A DNA stretch of 64,000 bases, from positions 1-64,000 of the forward strand of contig NZ_JANZNR010000002.1 of NCBI RefSeq assembly GCF_025153525.1, written 5' to 3'. Shown here in pieces: positions 10,901 through 19,305 of this stretch. This DNA is from Psychroserpens sp. SPM9. GTDB lineage: Bacteria; Bacteroidota; Bacteroidia; Flavobacteriales; Flavobacteriaceae. Both the position numbers and the translations under genes were made by a program. Below the pieces are notes generated by a model, which was given only the letters and a program-made list of their open reading frames with translations, ran no database searches and was not told the origin of the DNA. Positions within the stretch are counted from its first letter, which is position 1, and every line of letters begins with the position of its first letter.

Positions 10901-13900
10901 ATAATCGTCATTACACGAATATACCGTCCTTCTCAAAAAGTGGCTGTTATCAGATATTGGAAAATTATTCCATTCATCTGTATGACCAATGATGATATTC
11001 CCTTTATTATGTTGGTTCATACTCGTATATGCCAATAGTGCATTATTATACCTTTCAAATAGTAAATGGTTATTTCTTCCTTTGATATAAAATGCAAAAT
11101 CTACGAGTATATCATTAGGGTCTGTAGTCGCATTACCCGTATAAAAAGAAATAGGAGTATCGTTATCTAAACTGATAACACCTTCATCAATCATCACCGT
11201 TCGTTTACCAATAACAACTCCATTCTTTTTTGCAACGAATAAAAACTCACCTGAATCTTCTGTTGTAAGCGCTTGAGATGAATTAGTTGGATATATGGTA
11301 TTTGGTAATACACTGTAGGTTGTACTTGTATTTGGTAAATTATACACAAAAGTACCAGACCCATTGCTATATGACTCTAATTGATATTCTTTTGGATTAT
11401 ATTCATAATAGATGGAGTATATTGGTGCTATCTCTTTTTCAAATTCCATAATACCATCATTACTGGCATTTGCATCAGGCGTGTAAACGAACTTTGGTTT
11501 CCATTCGGTATCTTCCCATCTTACATTAGAATCAGAATTAACCTCAAACCTAAATGATATTTGCGAGTTAACCGGTATACTATTGATATTAAAATTACTC
11601 ACACTTCCAGTTTGAGACACGAAAGTTGTACTGTTTTTCGGGCAAAATTTATAAAAAATATCATTCTCAGTAACATCGCCTGAAACCAAGTCTCTTGTAC
11701 TTTGAATTATTTTATATTCTACATCGTCTGATTGATTAGAGACTGTGAAACTTGGCCATGTAATTTGGATATTACCTGTCCCCTCAAGCTCTAATTCGCG
11801 ATTATCTCCTAAAAGGAAATCTTCTCCGTAATTAAATCTATCTCTATTCAAATTATTTTGGTCAAAGTTAGAAACCGTCATGTCTGTGCCATCAGAAGCT
11901 ACATATTTTATAGTAGGATTGGTTAAGAGTACATCATTTTCACCTTCGATATTTTTATGAACTCTAAAATAAATTTTCTCTCCTTTATTGATTTGCATTG
12001 TAAGCCCATTATAACTATCATGTCCATGTATATCTGAAATATCAAGAGATGGGTTATAGGAATCAACATGAGTAATAAGAATATTTTCACTCTGAAAAGA
12101 AGAATTAAACTCTCTTAAGTACAATCTATAATTATCATTGGTTCTCCACCATTCAGATTCAATACTATAGGTTAGTGTACTGTTAGAACTTTGTGGCATA
12201 AATTGTACACTATCTGTAATTCTTATATACCCGCTTCTAGGTGCTATCCAAGTTCTAACTATGTCATAATGTGTAGAAACTTCTTCAGAAATTGGATCAA
12301 TATCCTCCACATCATCTGGGCTTATTAAACTTGGGTCTGCAGTGATTAACATGTTAGGTGTATTGGTACTAGAGGTTTCAAAAACATTATTCCCTTCACC
12401 ATTTAGACCTGTATTGAAATAAACACTATTATTATTGACTATATCTGGTAATAAATCGCCATTACCATCTGTAATATAAATATCTGTTTCGTTTTTAGTT
12501 TTAAAACGTTTAGTACCTGCATAAAACTTTAAAAAGTGCATATCGTAAGAATCACCAGCGACAGTTACTGTTTTGCCTTTTGTTTTTTGATAATTATTAA
12601 TGTTTAGCACTGTTTTTTCTTCGTCAATAATGATATGATCGCCATTTTGGTCGACAATATGAGGTAGGTATTTAAGTTTATTACCCGATCGATATAGAAT
12701 ATCATCCAATCCGTTTCCATCCATATCAACCATGGCAATCTTACCTTTACTATTGGTATAATTTTCTCCAAAAACTGCTCCAGCTGTAAAAACCCACCCT
12801 GGGTTATTTCCAACATAAAACAAACTTATTCCTGCAGCTATTCTAGCATCCCAGCTCAACTCGGTGCTTTCACTAGAATTTATTCTTGAAGTACCTAAAG
12901 CATTCCCAAAACCAAGTGTATAGTTTGCTGAAAAATTAGGAACATTGATAGATTTGGGTGGATTAAACATAAATTTGTTTCTACCAATATCGTTGTAATA
13001 GTCAAATTCATATTCATAGAACTCAACATTATTTGCATCCCGTTCGGCTATGCTATTTAATCTAGATTTAAAAAATACGCTTGAGCCATATTTTAGAGCA
13101 TAGTATCTAATCAAGTCTCCATCGTCATAGACTCTAATTTCACTTAAAACACCTGGAACAACACGTTTTACACCTAATCGTGCATCAATGATTGGATCTT
13201 GACGTAAATTTCCTGTTGAACTATTAGAAACAAATTCTACTCTATATAGGCCATTATTTTCGGCATAACCTGTATAATAAATATTTGCTATTCTAAAAAC
13301 TCTTCCTCCATTTAGATTGGCATTAGCTCCGTTATAACCAAAAGCAACATAATTACTATATTCATATTTGACATTATTTTTATATACATCTTCAACCATA
13401 AATAATCCCCAATGAACAATATTTCCGCTATCGTCTTTAATAACACTGTTATTCACGACATTAGATTTTCCACCATACCAAAAAATTGTTCCATCAGATG
13501 TGGTTACTTTCCAGTAATAGTTACTAGGGTTGTTTCCTAAACGCTCTATTTTAGAAAAACTTCCTTGTTTTCTCGGAGTAAAAATTGCATTAGCAATTCT
13601 ATCTCTTTCAACCGTTGAATAAATCCCAGACTGTGATGATGCATCATAATGTCTATTAGGCATCCAATCTACTTTAGCGCCTTCACTATTTTCTATCTTA
13701 GGATACATTAATTGTTCCCCATTGAGCATATATAACTCTGATTCCTTTGAGGTATTAAATAATGGTACACCCCATCGTGTATCGATTGTAATAGCAGGAG
13801 TGTTTAAATTCCAGCCAATGCCTAACCAACCATTACTGCTTTCACTATTGTATTGCAAGCCCAGTTGCGGTTGCATTCCTTTTCGACCTGAAGGAATTTT

Positions 13901-15436
13901 AATAGGAAATGAAACATTTGCATCTCCTTTTTGAGACACTTTTGGAGGAGAAATCATAGTTATTTCGCTACTAGGATTAGCAGGCTTGACATTACTCATT
14001 ATAGTAGAAGTAAACGCATTTGTTTGAGGACTTTCAGGAGCTTGAATAATCCCATTAATATAATCCGTAAAATGTGTTGTTTTAGAAACGACTACTTTTT
14101 CATTGTAGTTAATAGCCTCTTTTTCTAAAACAAGCCATCTTTTACTTTTTGTATCAAAAAAATAGGTTTTAATATCTTTTTCAGTGTAGCCTTTAGGGAT
14201 TGCTGTTGAATCATAAGGTATTTTCAAAGTTACAGGATTGACAAACTGAGTACCATCTGGTAAAAATCGATAAGCACGACCACCAGCGGTTACATTAATT
14301 AAACCTGGTGTTAGATCTGGTAAATCGATAGCTCTTAAAATTTTTGCAGTTAATGTTTTGGGTTGAATAATCGAGCTATCATTTAAAGTCAATGTTGCAT
14401 TCCCTATTTGTAGAGAGGATTTTTTATACGCTTCAAATTTCTGAATTAAAGAACGTTTTTCTAACTCAATTGTACTAAAATTATCAGCTTCAATGCTTTC
14501 TACTCTAATTTGCTTTTCCTTAATTTTTCTTAGGCCGTTATCACCAAATAATTCTATAGTTATGTTTGAATTGTGATCTACATCAATAAAGCCTTCAAAT
14601 ACATTTTCATGCAATTTCAATTCTTGCTTATTAGCAAACACTTTAAAATCTTTTGCAAAGCCTCGTAAAAAGCCAACAACATAGCGTTTCCCAGATTTAG
14701 TTAAATCATAATTTTTATTAGTAAGAACAATGTCGGTAAAATCATTTTTAGTAATACTAGAGGCTTCGGTTTTTATTTTTACATTCCTAATTTTATAGTG
14801 ATAATCTGCATTGGGTGGAAGCGTAAAAAATATAGAGTTGTCTCCTGTACGCATCCATTTACAATCAATTTCTTCTCTTTTTTTCACCCATTGGTTTGAT
14901 GTTTTAACCATATAACCGCCATAAACCCATTGGTGATTAATACTTTTTGAAGGCGTCGAGTTCTCATCTAAACCATACATCTCATATTCCAAAACTATTT
15001 TCTTATCTCTTAAACCAAAATTATCGGGAATAATTACATTAAAATAATTGTCTTTGGGGTTATCAATTTTTGTAATTGTGTCAACTTCTATGTTTCCAAT
15101 CGGTAAGTCGGCACTAAAAACAGTTTCAATTTTAAAATTATTTTCAGAACTTATAGTTCGCTTGTAAGGTTTTACAACTGGAGATGGTTTTTTCTTTACA
15201 GCTTTATAAGCACTTTTTAATAATGTATCAGCCATTAATACATTAACTTTATTTTCGTTACTTATCGGTGGGGCCTTATAAAGTGACAAGACTTTTTCAT
15301 CATTATAAACAACTTCACTTTCCTGGATATAAGAAAGGTAAAGACCGAATGTGATAAATAGGCAAATAAAAACTTTTTTGAAACCTTTGTAAAAATTCTT
15401 ATTGTTTAAGTCGGAGCTTGAAGTAATTATTTTCAT
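4904..15436 (-). CDS. Giant SpvB/FG-GAP/RHS repeat protein with caspase-like C-terminal domain
   Basis: 3510 residues. One N-terminal membrane or signal segment (about 22-36), then a SpvB / TcdB-type domain around 490-570 (SPPKVSQKGDANVSFPIKIP, WLGIGWNLN), FG-GAP/VCBS-like calcium-loop repeats (for example near 903, 1737, 1829, 1913, 2020), YD/RHS repeats (about 2330-3000), and an RHS core (about 3160-3292: HPDHLGTGTYLTD, LYYYGARYYDP, then IDPNGK ending at 3292). After it comes a unique domain of about 218 residues with H3326 in IVAHG and C3377 in YSCRTG, spaced like the catalytic pair of clan CD (caspase/CHAT-like) peptidases, and a highly charged tail. RHS proteins form hollow shells around such C-termini. 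No type IX sorting tail is visible. It starts 6 bases after a type IX secreted protein and is followed by a coupled lipoprotein. Target and activity are unknown. Confidence 0.9.
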   Translation of the reverse strand: MKIITSSSDLNNKNFYKGFKKVFICLFITFGLYLSYIQESEVVYNDEKVLSLYKAPPISNENKVNVLMADTLLKSAYKAVKKKPSPVVKPYKRTISSENNFKIETVFSADLPIGNIEVDTITKIDNPKDNYFNVIIPDNFGLRDKKIVLEYEMYGLDENSTPSKSINHQWVYGGYMVKTSNQWVKKREEIDCKWMRTGDNSIFFTLPPNADYHYKIRNVKIKTEASSITKNDFTDIVLTNKNYDLTKSGKRYVVGFLRGFAKDFKVFANKQELKLHENVFEGFIDVDHNSNITIELFGDNGLRKIKEKQIRVESIEADNFSTIELEKRSLIQKFEAYKKSSLQIGNATLTLNDSSIIQPKTLTAKILRAIDLPDLTPGLINVTAGGRAYRFLPDGTQFVNPVTLKIPYDSTAIPKGYTEKDIKTYFFDTKSKRWLVLEKEAINYNEKVVVSKTTHFTDYINGIIQAPESPQTNAFTSTIMSNVKPANPSSEITMISPPKVSQKGDANVSFPIKIPSGRKGMQPQLGLQYNSESSNGWLGIGWNLNTPAITIDTRWGVPLFNTSKESELYMLNGEQLMYPKIENSEGAKVDWMPNRHYDASSQSGIYSTVERDRIANAIFTPRKQGSFSKIERLGNNPSNYYWKVTTSDGTIFWYGGKSNVVNNSVIKDDSGNIVHWGLFMVEDVYKNNVKYEYSNYVAFGYNGANANLNGGRVFRIANIYYTGYAENNGLYRVEFVSNSSTGNLRQDPIIDARLGVKRVVPGVLSEIRVYDDGDLIRYYALKYGSSVFFKSRLNSIAERDANNVEFYEYEFDYYNDIGRNKFMFNPPKSINVPNFSANYTLGFGNALGTSRINSSESTELSWDARIAAGISLFYVGNNPGWVFTAGAVFGENYTNSKGKIAMVDMDGNGLDDILYRSGNKLKYLPHIVDQNGDHIIIDEEKTVLNINNYQKTKGKTVTVAGDSYDMHFLKFYAGTKRFKTKNETDIYITDGNGDLLPDIVNNNSVYFNTGLNGEGNNVFETSSTNTPNMLITADPSLISPDDVEDIDPISEEVSTHYDIVRTWIAPRSGYIRITDSVQFMPQSSNSTLTYSIESEWWRTNDNYRLYLREFNSSFQSENILITHVDSYNPSLDISDIHGHDSYNGLTMQINKGEKIYFRVHKNIEGENDVLLTNPTIKYVASDGTDMTVSNFDQNNLNRDRFNYGEDFLLGDNRELELEGTGNIQITWPSFTVSNQSDDVEYKIIQSTRDLVSGDVTENDIFYKFCPKNSTTFVSQTGSVSNFNINSIPVNSQISFRFEVNSDSNVRWEDTEWKPKFVYTPDANASNDGIMEFEKEIAPIYSIYYEYNPKEYQLESYSNGSGTFVYNLPNTSTTYSVLPNTIYPTNSSQALTTEDSGEFLFVAKKNGVVIGKRTVMIDEGVISLDNDTPISFYTGNATTDPNDILVDFAFYIKGRNNHLLFERYNNALLAYTSMNQHNKGNIIIGHTDEWNNFPISDNSHFLRRTVYSCNDDYQHLGSLNRSWGQFLYNDELDDDDSVPNDAFGKLINRDIVNLPSSNSSDDILDILGVDSNYCSDTYTDQQDIEDCLIAQLEELYDIPDEGSVDENTDLESLVNTIFTNVDISALSNLSALMSMKPFRYEEDNALKEKWIGFSDKQYTTRNSVKNGDFTFSEFDEVFENPDDEESPYLEADQSTGMYAMTLVHKSSARSYSAGFGSLTFSESESSYSNRISGFMDINGDRYPDLLTSISAQPTNMTGGHTAAVNNYNIDPISSTDSDNSSLSVKRSYPIAGRHKAKESKSDTGDPKYHAGIGLSANLGGENKEKSSFIDLNGDGLLDRVTHNGSTFKYRLNTGSGFSNTQDDFALYNSIETHPNSLSASASISANLNLGNVPFSVSLGYSSTGSNTDISLQDMNGDGLIDLLVFNNSNNAKVYFNVGNKFLNSPVSLTYANNSYVSLFDDGKTTSASLAGSLSYFYGWSVCCPLPFPPFYWPIIFVKVGGSAGGSASLSVSETERQFSDFNNDGYADYVKKDGRDLKVYYSKIGRTDKLKTVSNPLGGLFTIDYKNKSVDYNNPTSKWVMSSVLVDDGRDIALDGKDIYRMDFEYDNGYYDRRERTFYGYETVKTKEFINGDTDYPTLYRTSISKYHNKSYFLQGLAIESRMERADGGSSNTYSITQNTYELYKVNPDGTIDLDSPVDLDYDIGGTEGRRQAAPLLTEALTELKEFATSSIISKVNMQYDEYGRVINFIDHGDLAIEDDDYHTTISYHDLNNNILNVPREMIIYKGNNGTSNVIRRRSTQVENSNTGNITSVRAWLNDSDYSESKMEYNDYGNLVVMTYPKNYNGQSLSYKYTYDDLYNKYIVNTLDAFGYSSKNTYDSKFDVVLKSIDITGNKIDYNYDSFGRLVSIVAPKESANSNAYTVGFQYMPTYSHLVNNGYSGCVSEEDFVPVAVTKRYDALHPTNPLETITIVDGLSRPIQIKKDVVLNVGTPNAPEYKEFMSVSGMVTYDDFGRVIKQYHPKKEVKNCLTNFLVNEIDDPLSNYYILTQLDELDRPISLTDQAGFTSDFLYAIENDANGNLTQLTTSTVDQGTQNVVTHTYRDVRGRTTSVNNLGSNGDIWTKYSYNPIGELISYTDNQNIQVYMSYDKLGRRISLKHPDNGNSFYNYDLSGNLLRYQTANLGNTGNFIEYEYEFNRLTKIVFPEIASGNISDVTYGYGGPDSGNKTGKLIYQQDATGTQEFDYGNMGELTYNKRTIVAPNLPTRTFETYHEYDSFNRLMKLVYPDGEKVAYRYDLGGNLNSVVGEYQGSEYPYVKQVDYDYFGQKTFILYGNGTNNTYTYQPELRRLDNLVSKTADNNVMFNNTYKYDNIGNIKYLENNSAYNPNNKLGGAYMHKYSYDNLNRLVDAEGGFKGFEDNTADYRLKMEYNTTHGITVKKQAHTQSGSTNEDNSYANTYKYNEGTHQVIEINNGSSNTKYFKYDLNGNLINELDFDSNERRFYWDESNRLRVVAGKETMHHYIYDATGERTLKSSSSLEEVYNNGQPVNTNSTNFDNYTTYASPYLVIDANQRYSKHYFMGSQRIVSKLGEQDIEIFNSENPRLALAGKRNDSESRVSMDEIRQRQISDLRLILEKADLGTPNFKDYEVHSDSLSKNEARAPQNYGMYFFHPDHLGTGTYLTDMSGNPYQFFINLPFGETMYEQHSYAEDYINSYKFNGKELDDETNLYYYGARYYDPSTSIWLSVDPIALWNPIQEVEHYIEGQHNQGVYNSKNLNVYGYTYQNPIKYIDPNGKQVDVVLLKPGTDDTIISGASNITSLPNTLQIVAHGTPNYFRNVDDKGNKTNKIDGPITFNKAMKNNDEWNNNKDKKGFTVIIYSCRTGSLIASKTGKSSVVKRISEAYPNVSFIAPSLYGWFSPSGLSGSYGKKKGKDGKDIIDKDNPGYWFVYKAGEIVEVYDATWTPGTDPVITKWFGLWVEHDHTVDKSELTKEELGGSEKTETDSEEKDDKKKS

Positions 15437-15442
15437 GTAGTT

Positions 15443-17287
15443 TTATTTTACGATAAGTTTAAAGGTTTGGGTTTGTTGAGAATATTCTACGTTTATGAAA
15501 TAAATTCCGCTATTTACAATCTGTTTTCGAAAGGTTGATGTTTTTACATTTTGCAAATTTTCATTGTGAATTAACTTACCATTGACATCAAACAGTGTAA
15601 TTTTTAAATTTTGAGCATTGTTAAAACTAAAATTGATGTTTAGATTTTCCCCTGCATTTATTGGGTTAGGCGTCAAATTAATTTCTGAGCTGGTAGTAGT
15701 ATCGATTTTTTTGTATTCTACAATCACCGGGAAATCACAATTAAAACTCTCAGAAGATATATTCAAATTGTATGTTCCTTCTTCGGCAACTATAACATCT
15801 TTAGTTTCAGCAATTAAGTGCTCTTCAAAATACCATTTATAATTCAAGTTTGATAAATCTGTAGTAGACGTAATTGTAGGCGATAACATCCTATATTCAT
15901 CTTTGTTAATTTCAATTTGTGAGAGCATATCTACTTTAATTTGTGAATTTTTAACGTTGATGACATCAGAAATTAATTGATTAAACTTATCTTTTACTAC
16001 AACCTCAAAATCTCCAAAATTTTCAAATGTTTTAGTAAAAACCTTATCTGTCACACTATAATTTTCTTCAGCATTTGTCTCAAGATTAATCAATTGAATC
16101 CTATACGGCTCTACACCTCCTGAAATATCAAACTTAAATTCTGATGATGAATTACAGACGATAGCTTCTGTAAATTTCATATTTAAATCATCAATTTTTA
16201 GCAGCTTAAAATAGCCGTTTTTTTGAAGTTTAATTCCTTTAAAGTTTATAAACAAAGAGTCTCTTTGTGACGGTTCATGTAATTCTATCGCATCTAAATT
16301 ATCTACATCAAAAGCTTCTATGCGATCTGAAAGTGCCAAATATAACTTCTCATTTCCTTGTAGTGACTTTAGATTTGATGACGACAAATCAAAACTTATA
16401 TCTACAGATGGAGATTCAACCGAAACCTCATCATTAACAATTGTATAAGCATATTTCCAAGATCTCTCTATAAAATTAGACCCTTTTTGATCTCCATCTA
16501 TTTTTACCGTCCCGTTATCATCACCCCAAAGTAAATATTCGATTGTGGTGTTTGATTTATTTTGATCATTAGAAAATCCAATAACCAATCCATCTCCTTG
16601 CGAATTACCTGAATACTTTTGGTTGGTCCCATTGTCTATATTAAAGCCAATACCTGTAACTCTATTAGTGAATTTTTCAGACTTAGAAACATTCCATATA
16701 GTATCATTATGACGTCCTAAATAATCTTGTTCTTGTGTAAGGGAGATTCCAAATTTTATAGACAAATAGGTTTCTATTTTCCTAATCTCTCTATTAGATA
16801 AGCGTTCTGGTACAACAATAATTTCTAAAAATTGAAAATTATTGTCCATTGCTTTTGGCTTATAAATTATAATTTCATTTTTAGAAGACAGATTAACTCT
16901 TGGGTCATGAAAACTATACGTGACTATTTGCCCATGAGGTTTGTTTTTGACCTCAAGCACTTTTTTGCCATTTTTCACAAGCCCTTCAGTAGTGATTTCC
17001 ACATTATGATTTCCATATTTTAAACGCGCGATATTACTTGAATTGACAGAATCATTTTTATAAACAAAAAAGAATGTCGACTTTTTAGCTAACTTATTTG
17101 TAAAACTCAAATCTTCATCGAGTTCCACAACAGGGTTGTTATTAAATATTTCTTTCGTATCATTATTACCCTTAATCCAAATATGGTATTTATCTAATAA
17201 TAAGTTGTCTTGAGAATAACTAAATGAAAAGAACAGGAACATGAAAGCCAATGAGAAAACAGCTTTCCACTTGTAGAGGTTTAGCAT
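15443..17287 (-). CDS. Secreted protein with type IX sorting domain, upstream of RHS gene
   Basis: 614 residues: signal peptide (residues about 8-26, ending SFSYSQD), a middle region with the motif NREIRKIETYLSIKFGISL (near 166-186) typical of a Bacteroidota domain found in surface proteins (DUF8202-like, from memory), an Ig-like segment near 455-530, and a C-terminal type IX type A sorting domain (about 540-614, starting LTPNPINAGENL and ending FKLIVK). It should therefore be exported through SprA. The stop is 6 bases before the RHS start, so the two genes are probably co-transcribed and this protein may help surface display or delivery of the RHS protein. That link is inference. Confidence 0.85.
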   Translation of the reverse strand: MLNLYKWKAVFSLAFMFLFFSFSYSQDNLLLDKYHIWIKGNNDTKEIFNNNPVVELDEDLSFTNKLAKKSTFFFVYKNDSVNSSNIARLKYGNHNVEITTEGLVKNGKKVLEVKNKPHGQIVTYSFHDPRVNLSSKNEIIIYKPKAMDNNFQFLEIIVVPERLSNREIRKIETYLSIKFGISLTQEQDYLGRHNDTIWNVSKSEKFTNRVTGIGFNIDNGTNQKYSGNSQGDGLVIGFSNDQNKSNTTIEYLLWGDDNGTVKIDGDQKGSNFIERSWKYAYTIVNDEVSVESPSVDISFDLSSSNLKSLQGNEKLYLALSDRIEAFDVDNLDAIELHEPSQRDSLFINFKGIKLQKNGYFKLLKIDDLNMKFTEAIVCNSSSEFKFDISGGVEPYRIQLINLETNAEENYSVTDKVFTKTFENFGDFEVVVKDKFNQLISDVINVKNSQIKVDMLSQIEINKDEYRMLSPTITSTTDLSNLNYKWYFEEHLIAETKDVIVAEEGTYNLNISSESFNCDFPVIVEYKKIDTTTSSEINLTPNPINAGENLNINFSFNNAQNLKITLFDVNGKLIHNENLQNVKTSTFRKQIVNSGIYFINVEYSQQTQTFKLIVK

Positions 17288-17447
17288 AAATGTTGAGGTT
17301 AGTGATTATTAGTATGAAATAACTAAATAAAAAGTTAAAAAACAAAAAAAAGTAAGGCAATTCTTAAATTTTTATTAATATTCAACAATATCATAATGCT
17401 GATTAAGAATTTCATATATTTATAGGAACTAAAAAAAAACATTTAAA

Positions 17448-17648
17448 ATGGCAGTATTAAAAGTAATAGAAGTCTTGTCTAATTCTGATAAAAGCTGGGA
17501 AGACGCAACAAAAAAAGCAGTTAAAGAAGCATCAAAAACTGTAAAAAACATACGCTCTGTTTATGTAAAAGATCAAAGTGCAATTGTAAAGGATAATGCA
17601 GTTACAGAATTTAGAGTGAATTTGAAATTAACTTTTGAAATAAAATAA
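17448..17648 (+). CDS. Dodecin family flavin-binding protein
   Basis: A 66-residue protein of the normal dodecin length with the family pattern: VLKVIEVLSNSDKSWEDA at the N-terminus (Trp17 being the flavin-stacking position), a single amphipathic helix rich in Lys/Ala, and a final strand EFRVNLKLTFEI. Dodecins form 12-subunit hollow shells that store or buffer flavin in the cytosol. It is a single gene with a 160-base AT-rich upstream region; TATATTTA about 40 bases upstream is a one-mismatch -7 element. Confidence 0.92.
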   Translation: MAVLKVIEVLSNSDKSWEDATKKAVKEASKTVKNIRSVYVKDQSAIVKDNAVTEFRVNLKLTFEIK

Positions 17649-17718
17649 ATGCAAAACAATCCCAAATCACTTTAATATTGGCATGTTTATTGAAGTATTT
17701 GTTAAAAAAACACTAATT

Positions 17719-18402
17719 ATGATGAAATCAATTTTTTTTACGGCTATTATAACACTAATGTCGTTTAATGTATTTGCACAAGATGCAGCGAGACAAAATT
17801 TAACTTCTCCGGGAATGATTTATTCATTCGATATGAATGATAACTCTATAAAAGGAACACCTTATATCGTTAATGAGTTTATGCCAGGGAAGATATCTAT
17901 TGATGAACAAAGTAAAATATACAACTTAAGGTATAACGCCTTTAATGATGTTATTGAAATAGAAAGAAGCAATGGTGATCTAGAAGCTCTCAATAAAGAT
18001 TTATCAAATGTCACTATCACATTTACTAAAGATAATAAATCGTATAGAGCTTATAATTACATAGACCCAGACACTAATAACAACATGAAAGGTTATTTTG
18101 TTGTGGTTTCTGATAATAAAAAACCACTATTGGTAAAAGAAAGAATTGTTTTTACTGAAAAAAAACAAGCTAAGAGTAGCTACGATAAAACTAAGCCTGC
18201 TCAATATAAAAGAAAAAGCGATTTATACTTTACTCTAAACAGTAGTGGTGTTGCGGTTGAAATACCAAGCAATAAAAAAGATGTGGCTAATTTATTTCCA
18301 GAACACTCAAAAGACATTTTAAATTTTATTAAATCCAATAAAATTAAAACATCAAAACAAGAAGATTTAGTCCAGTTACTTAATTACATGAGTACCTTAT
18401 AA
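17719..18402 (+). CDS. Secreted protein of unknown function
   Basis: 227 residues from the ATG at 17719 (MMKSIFF), which directly begins a signal peptide ending NVFAQD; the longer version from 17683 would put charged residues before it. The mature protein is mixed alpha/beta with a Lys-rich second half, no cysteines of note and no sorting tail, so periplasmic location is likely. It contains a NDVIEIER-type strand pattern seen in many uncharacterised flavobacterial proteins. I do not recognise a family. A strong terminator follows 19 bases after the stop, so it may be a single transcription unit, perhaps with the dodecin gene 70 bases upstream. Confidence 0.75.
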   Translation: MMKSIFFTAIITLMSFNVFAQDAARQNLTSPGMIYSFDMNDNSIKGTPYIVNEFMPGKISIDEQSKIYNLRYNAFNDVIEIERSNGDLEALNKDLSNVTITFTKDNKSYRAYNYIDPDTNNNMKGYFVVVSDNKKPLLVKERIVFTEKKQAKSSYDKTKPAQYKRKSDLYFTLNSSGVAVEIPSNKKDVANLFPEHSKDILNFIKSNKIKTSKQEDLVQLLNYMSTL

Positions 18403-18420
18403 AAGACGACTTTATCACTA

Positions 18421-18460
18421 AAACCCGAATGATTTCCAGTAAATCATTCGGGTTTTTTTT
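18421..18460 (+). terminator. Intrinsic terminator
   Basis: A perfect 15-bp stem (18421-18435 with 18441-18455), 5-base loop CCAGT, followed by a T run to about 18460. It ends the transcript of the secreted protein before mscS. Confidence 0.9.
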
Positions 18461-18492
18461 ATTAATATTATACTCTAATTAAAAACCACATT

Positions 18493-19305
18493 ATGGATTT
18501 ACAAAAATGGATTGACAAAGGCTATGACCTTATTATTGATTTTGGACCAAAAGTATTGGCTGCGATTGCTATTTGGATTATTGGTTCATGGATTATTAAA
18601 TCTTTAATCAAAGGACTAAGAAAGACCATGGATAAACGGGACTACGATCCCAGTCTTAAAAAATTCTTGCTAAACCTCTTAGGCTGGACATTAAAAATTG
18701 TTTTAATTATTGTTGTGTTAGGGACTGTTGGTGTTGAAACTACGTCTTTTGCAGCTATATTAGCTGCTGCTGGTTTAGCAGTTGGCTTAGCTCTACAAGG
18801 CTCTTTAGCCAATTTTGCCGGAGGCGTCTTGTTAATGATTTTTAAACCGATAAAAATTGGAGATCTTATTGAAGCTCAAGGTGAAGTTGGTGTTGTTAAA
18901 GAAATTGAAATCTTTACTACTAAACTTACGGGGCTTTCAAACAGAGAAATTATTATACCAAACGCCGCTCTTTCTAATGGAAACATTATCAATTATACGA
19001 CTGAAGGAACGCGAAGAGTCGATTTAGTATTTGGTGTTGGTTATGACTCTGACATCAAACAAACAAAAGAAGTTTTTAGTCAAGTCTTGGCTGCGCATCC
19101 AAAAGTTTTGAAAGATCCTGCACCAACCATTGCTGTTTCTGAATTAGCAGATAGTTCTATAAATTTTGTGGTTAGACCTTGGTGTAATGCAGAAGACTAT
19201 TGGGCTGTTTATTTTGATGTTACTGAGCAAACTAAAGAAGCGCTTGATGCTGCTGGTATTGAGATTCCTTATCCGCATGCTGTCGAAATACAAAAAGAAG
19301 GTTAA
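18493..19305 (+). CDS. mscS: Small-conductance mechanosensitive channel MscS family
   Basis: 270 residues, close to the E. coli MscS length. Three membrane segments: about 14-36, 58-80 and 84-105, the last being the Gly/Ala-rich pore helix (AAILAAAGLAVGLALQGSL) and the following NFAGGVLLMIF. The C-terminal half is the cytosolic beta/alpha-beta domain (ITTKLTGLSNREIIIPN is the family pattern). It opens under membrane tension to release solutes on osmotic downshock, in the inner membrane. It ends convergently, overlapping the tsaB stop by 4 bases. Confidence 0.93.
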   Translation: MDLQKWIDKGYDLIIDFGPKVLAAIAIWIIGSWIIKSLIKGLRKTMDKRDYDPSLKKFLLNLLGWTLKIVLIIVVLGTVGVETTSFAAILAAAGLAVGLALQGSLANFAGGVLLMIFKPIKIGDLIEAQGEVGVVKEIEIFTTKLTGLSNREIIIPNAALSNGNIINYTTEGTRRVDLVFGVGYDSDIKQTKEVFSQVLAAHPKVLKDPAPTIAVSELADSSINFVVRPWCNAEDYWAVYFDVTEQTKEALDAAGIEIPYPHAVEIQKEG

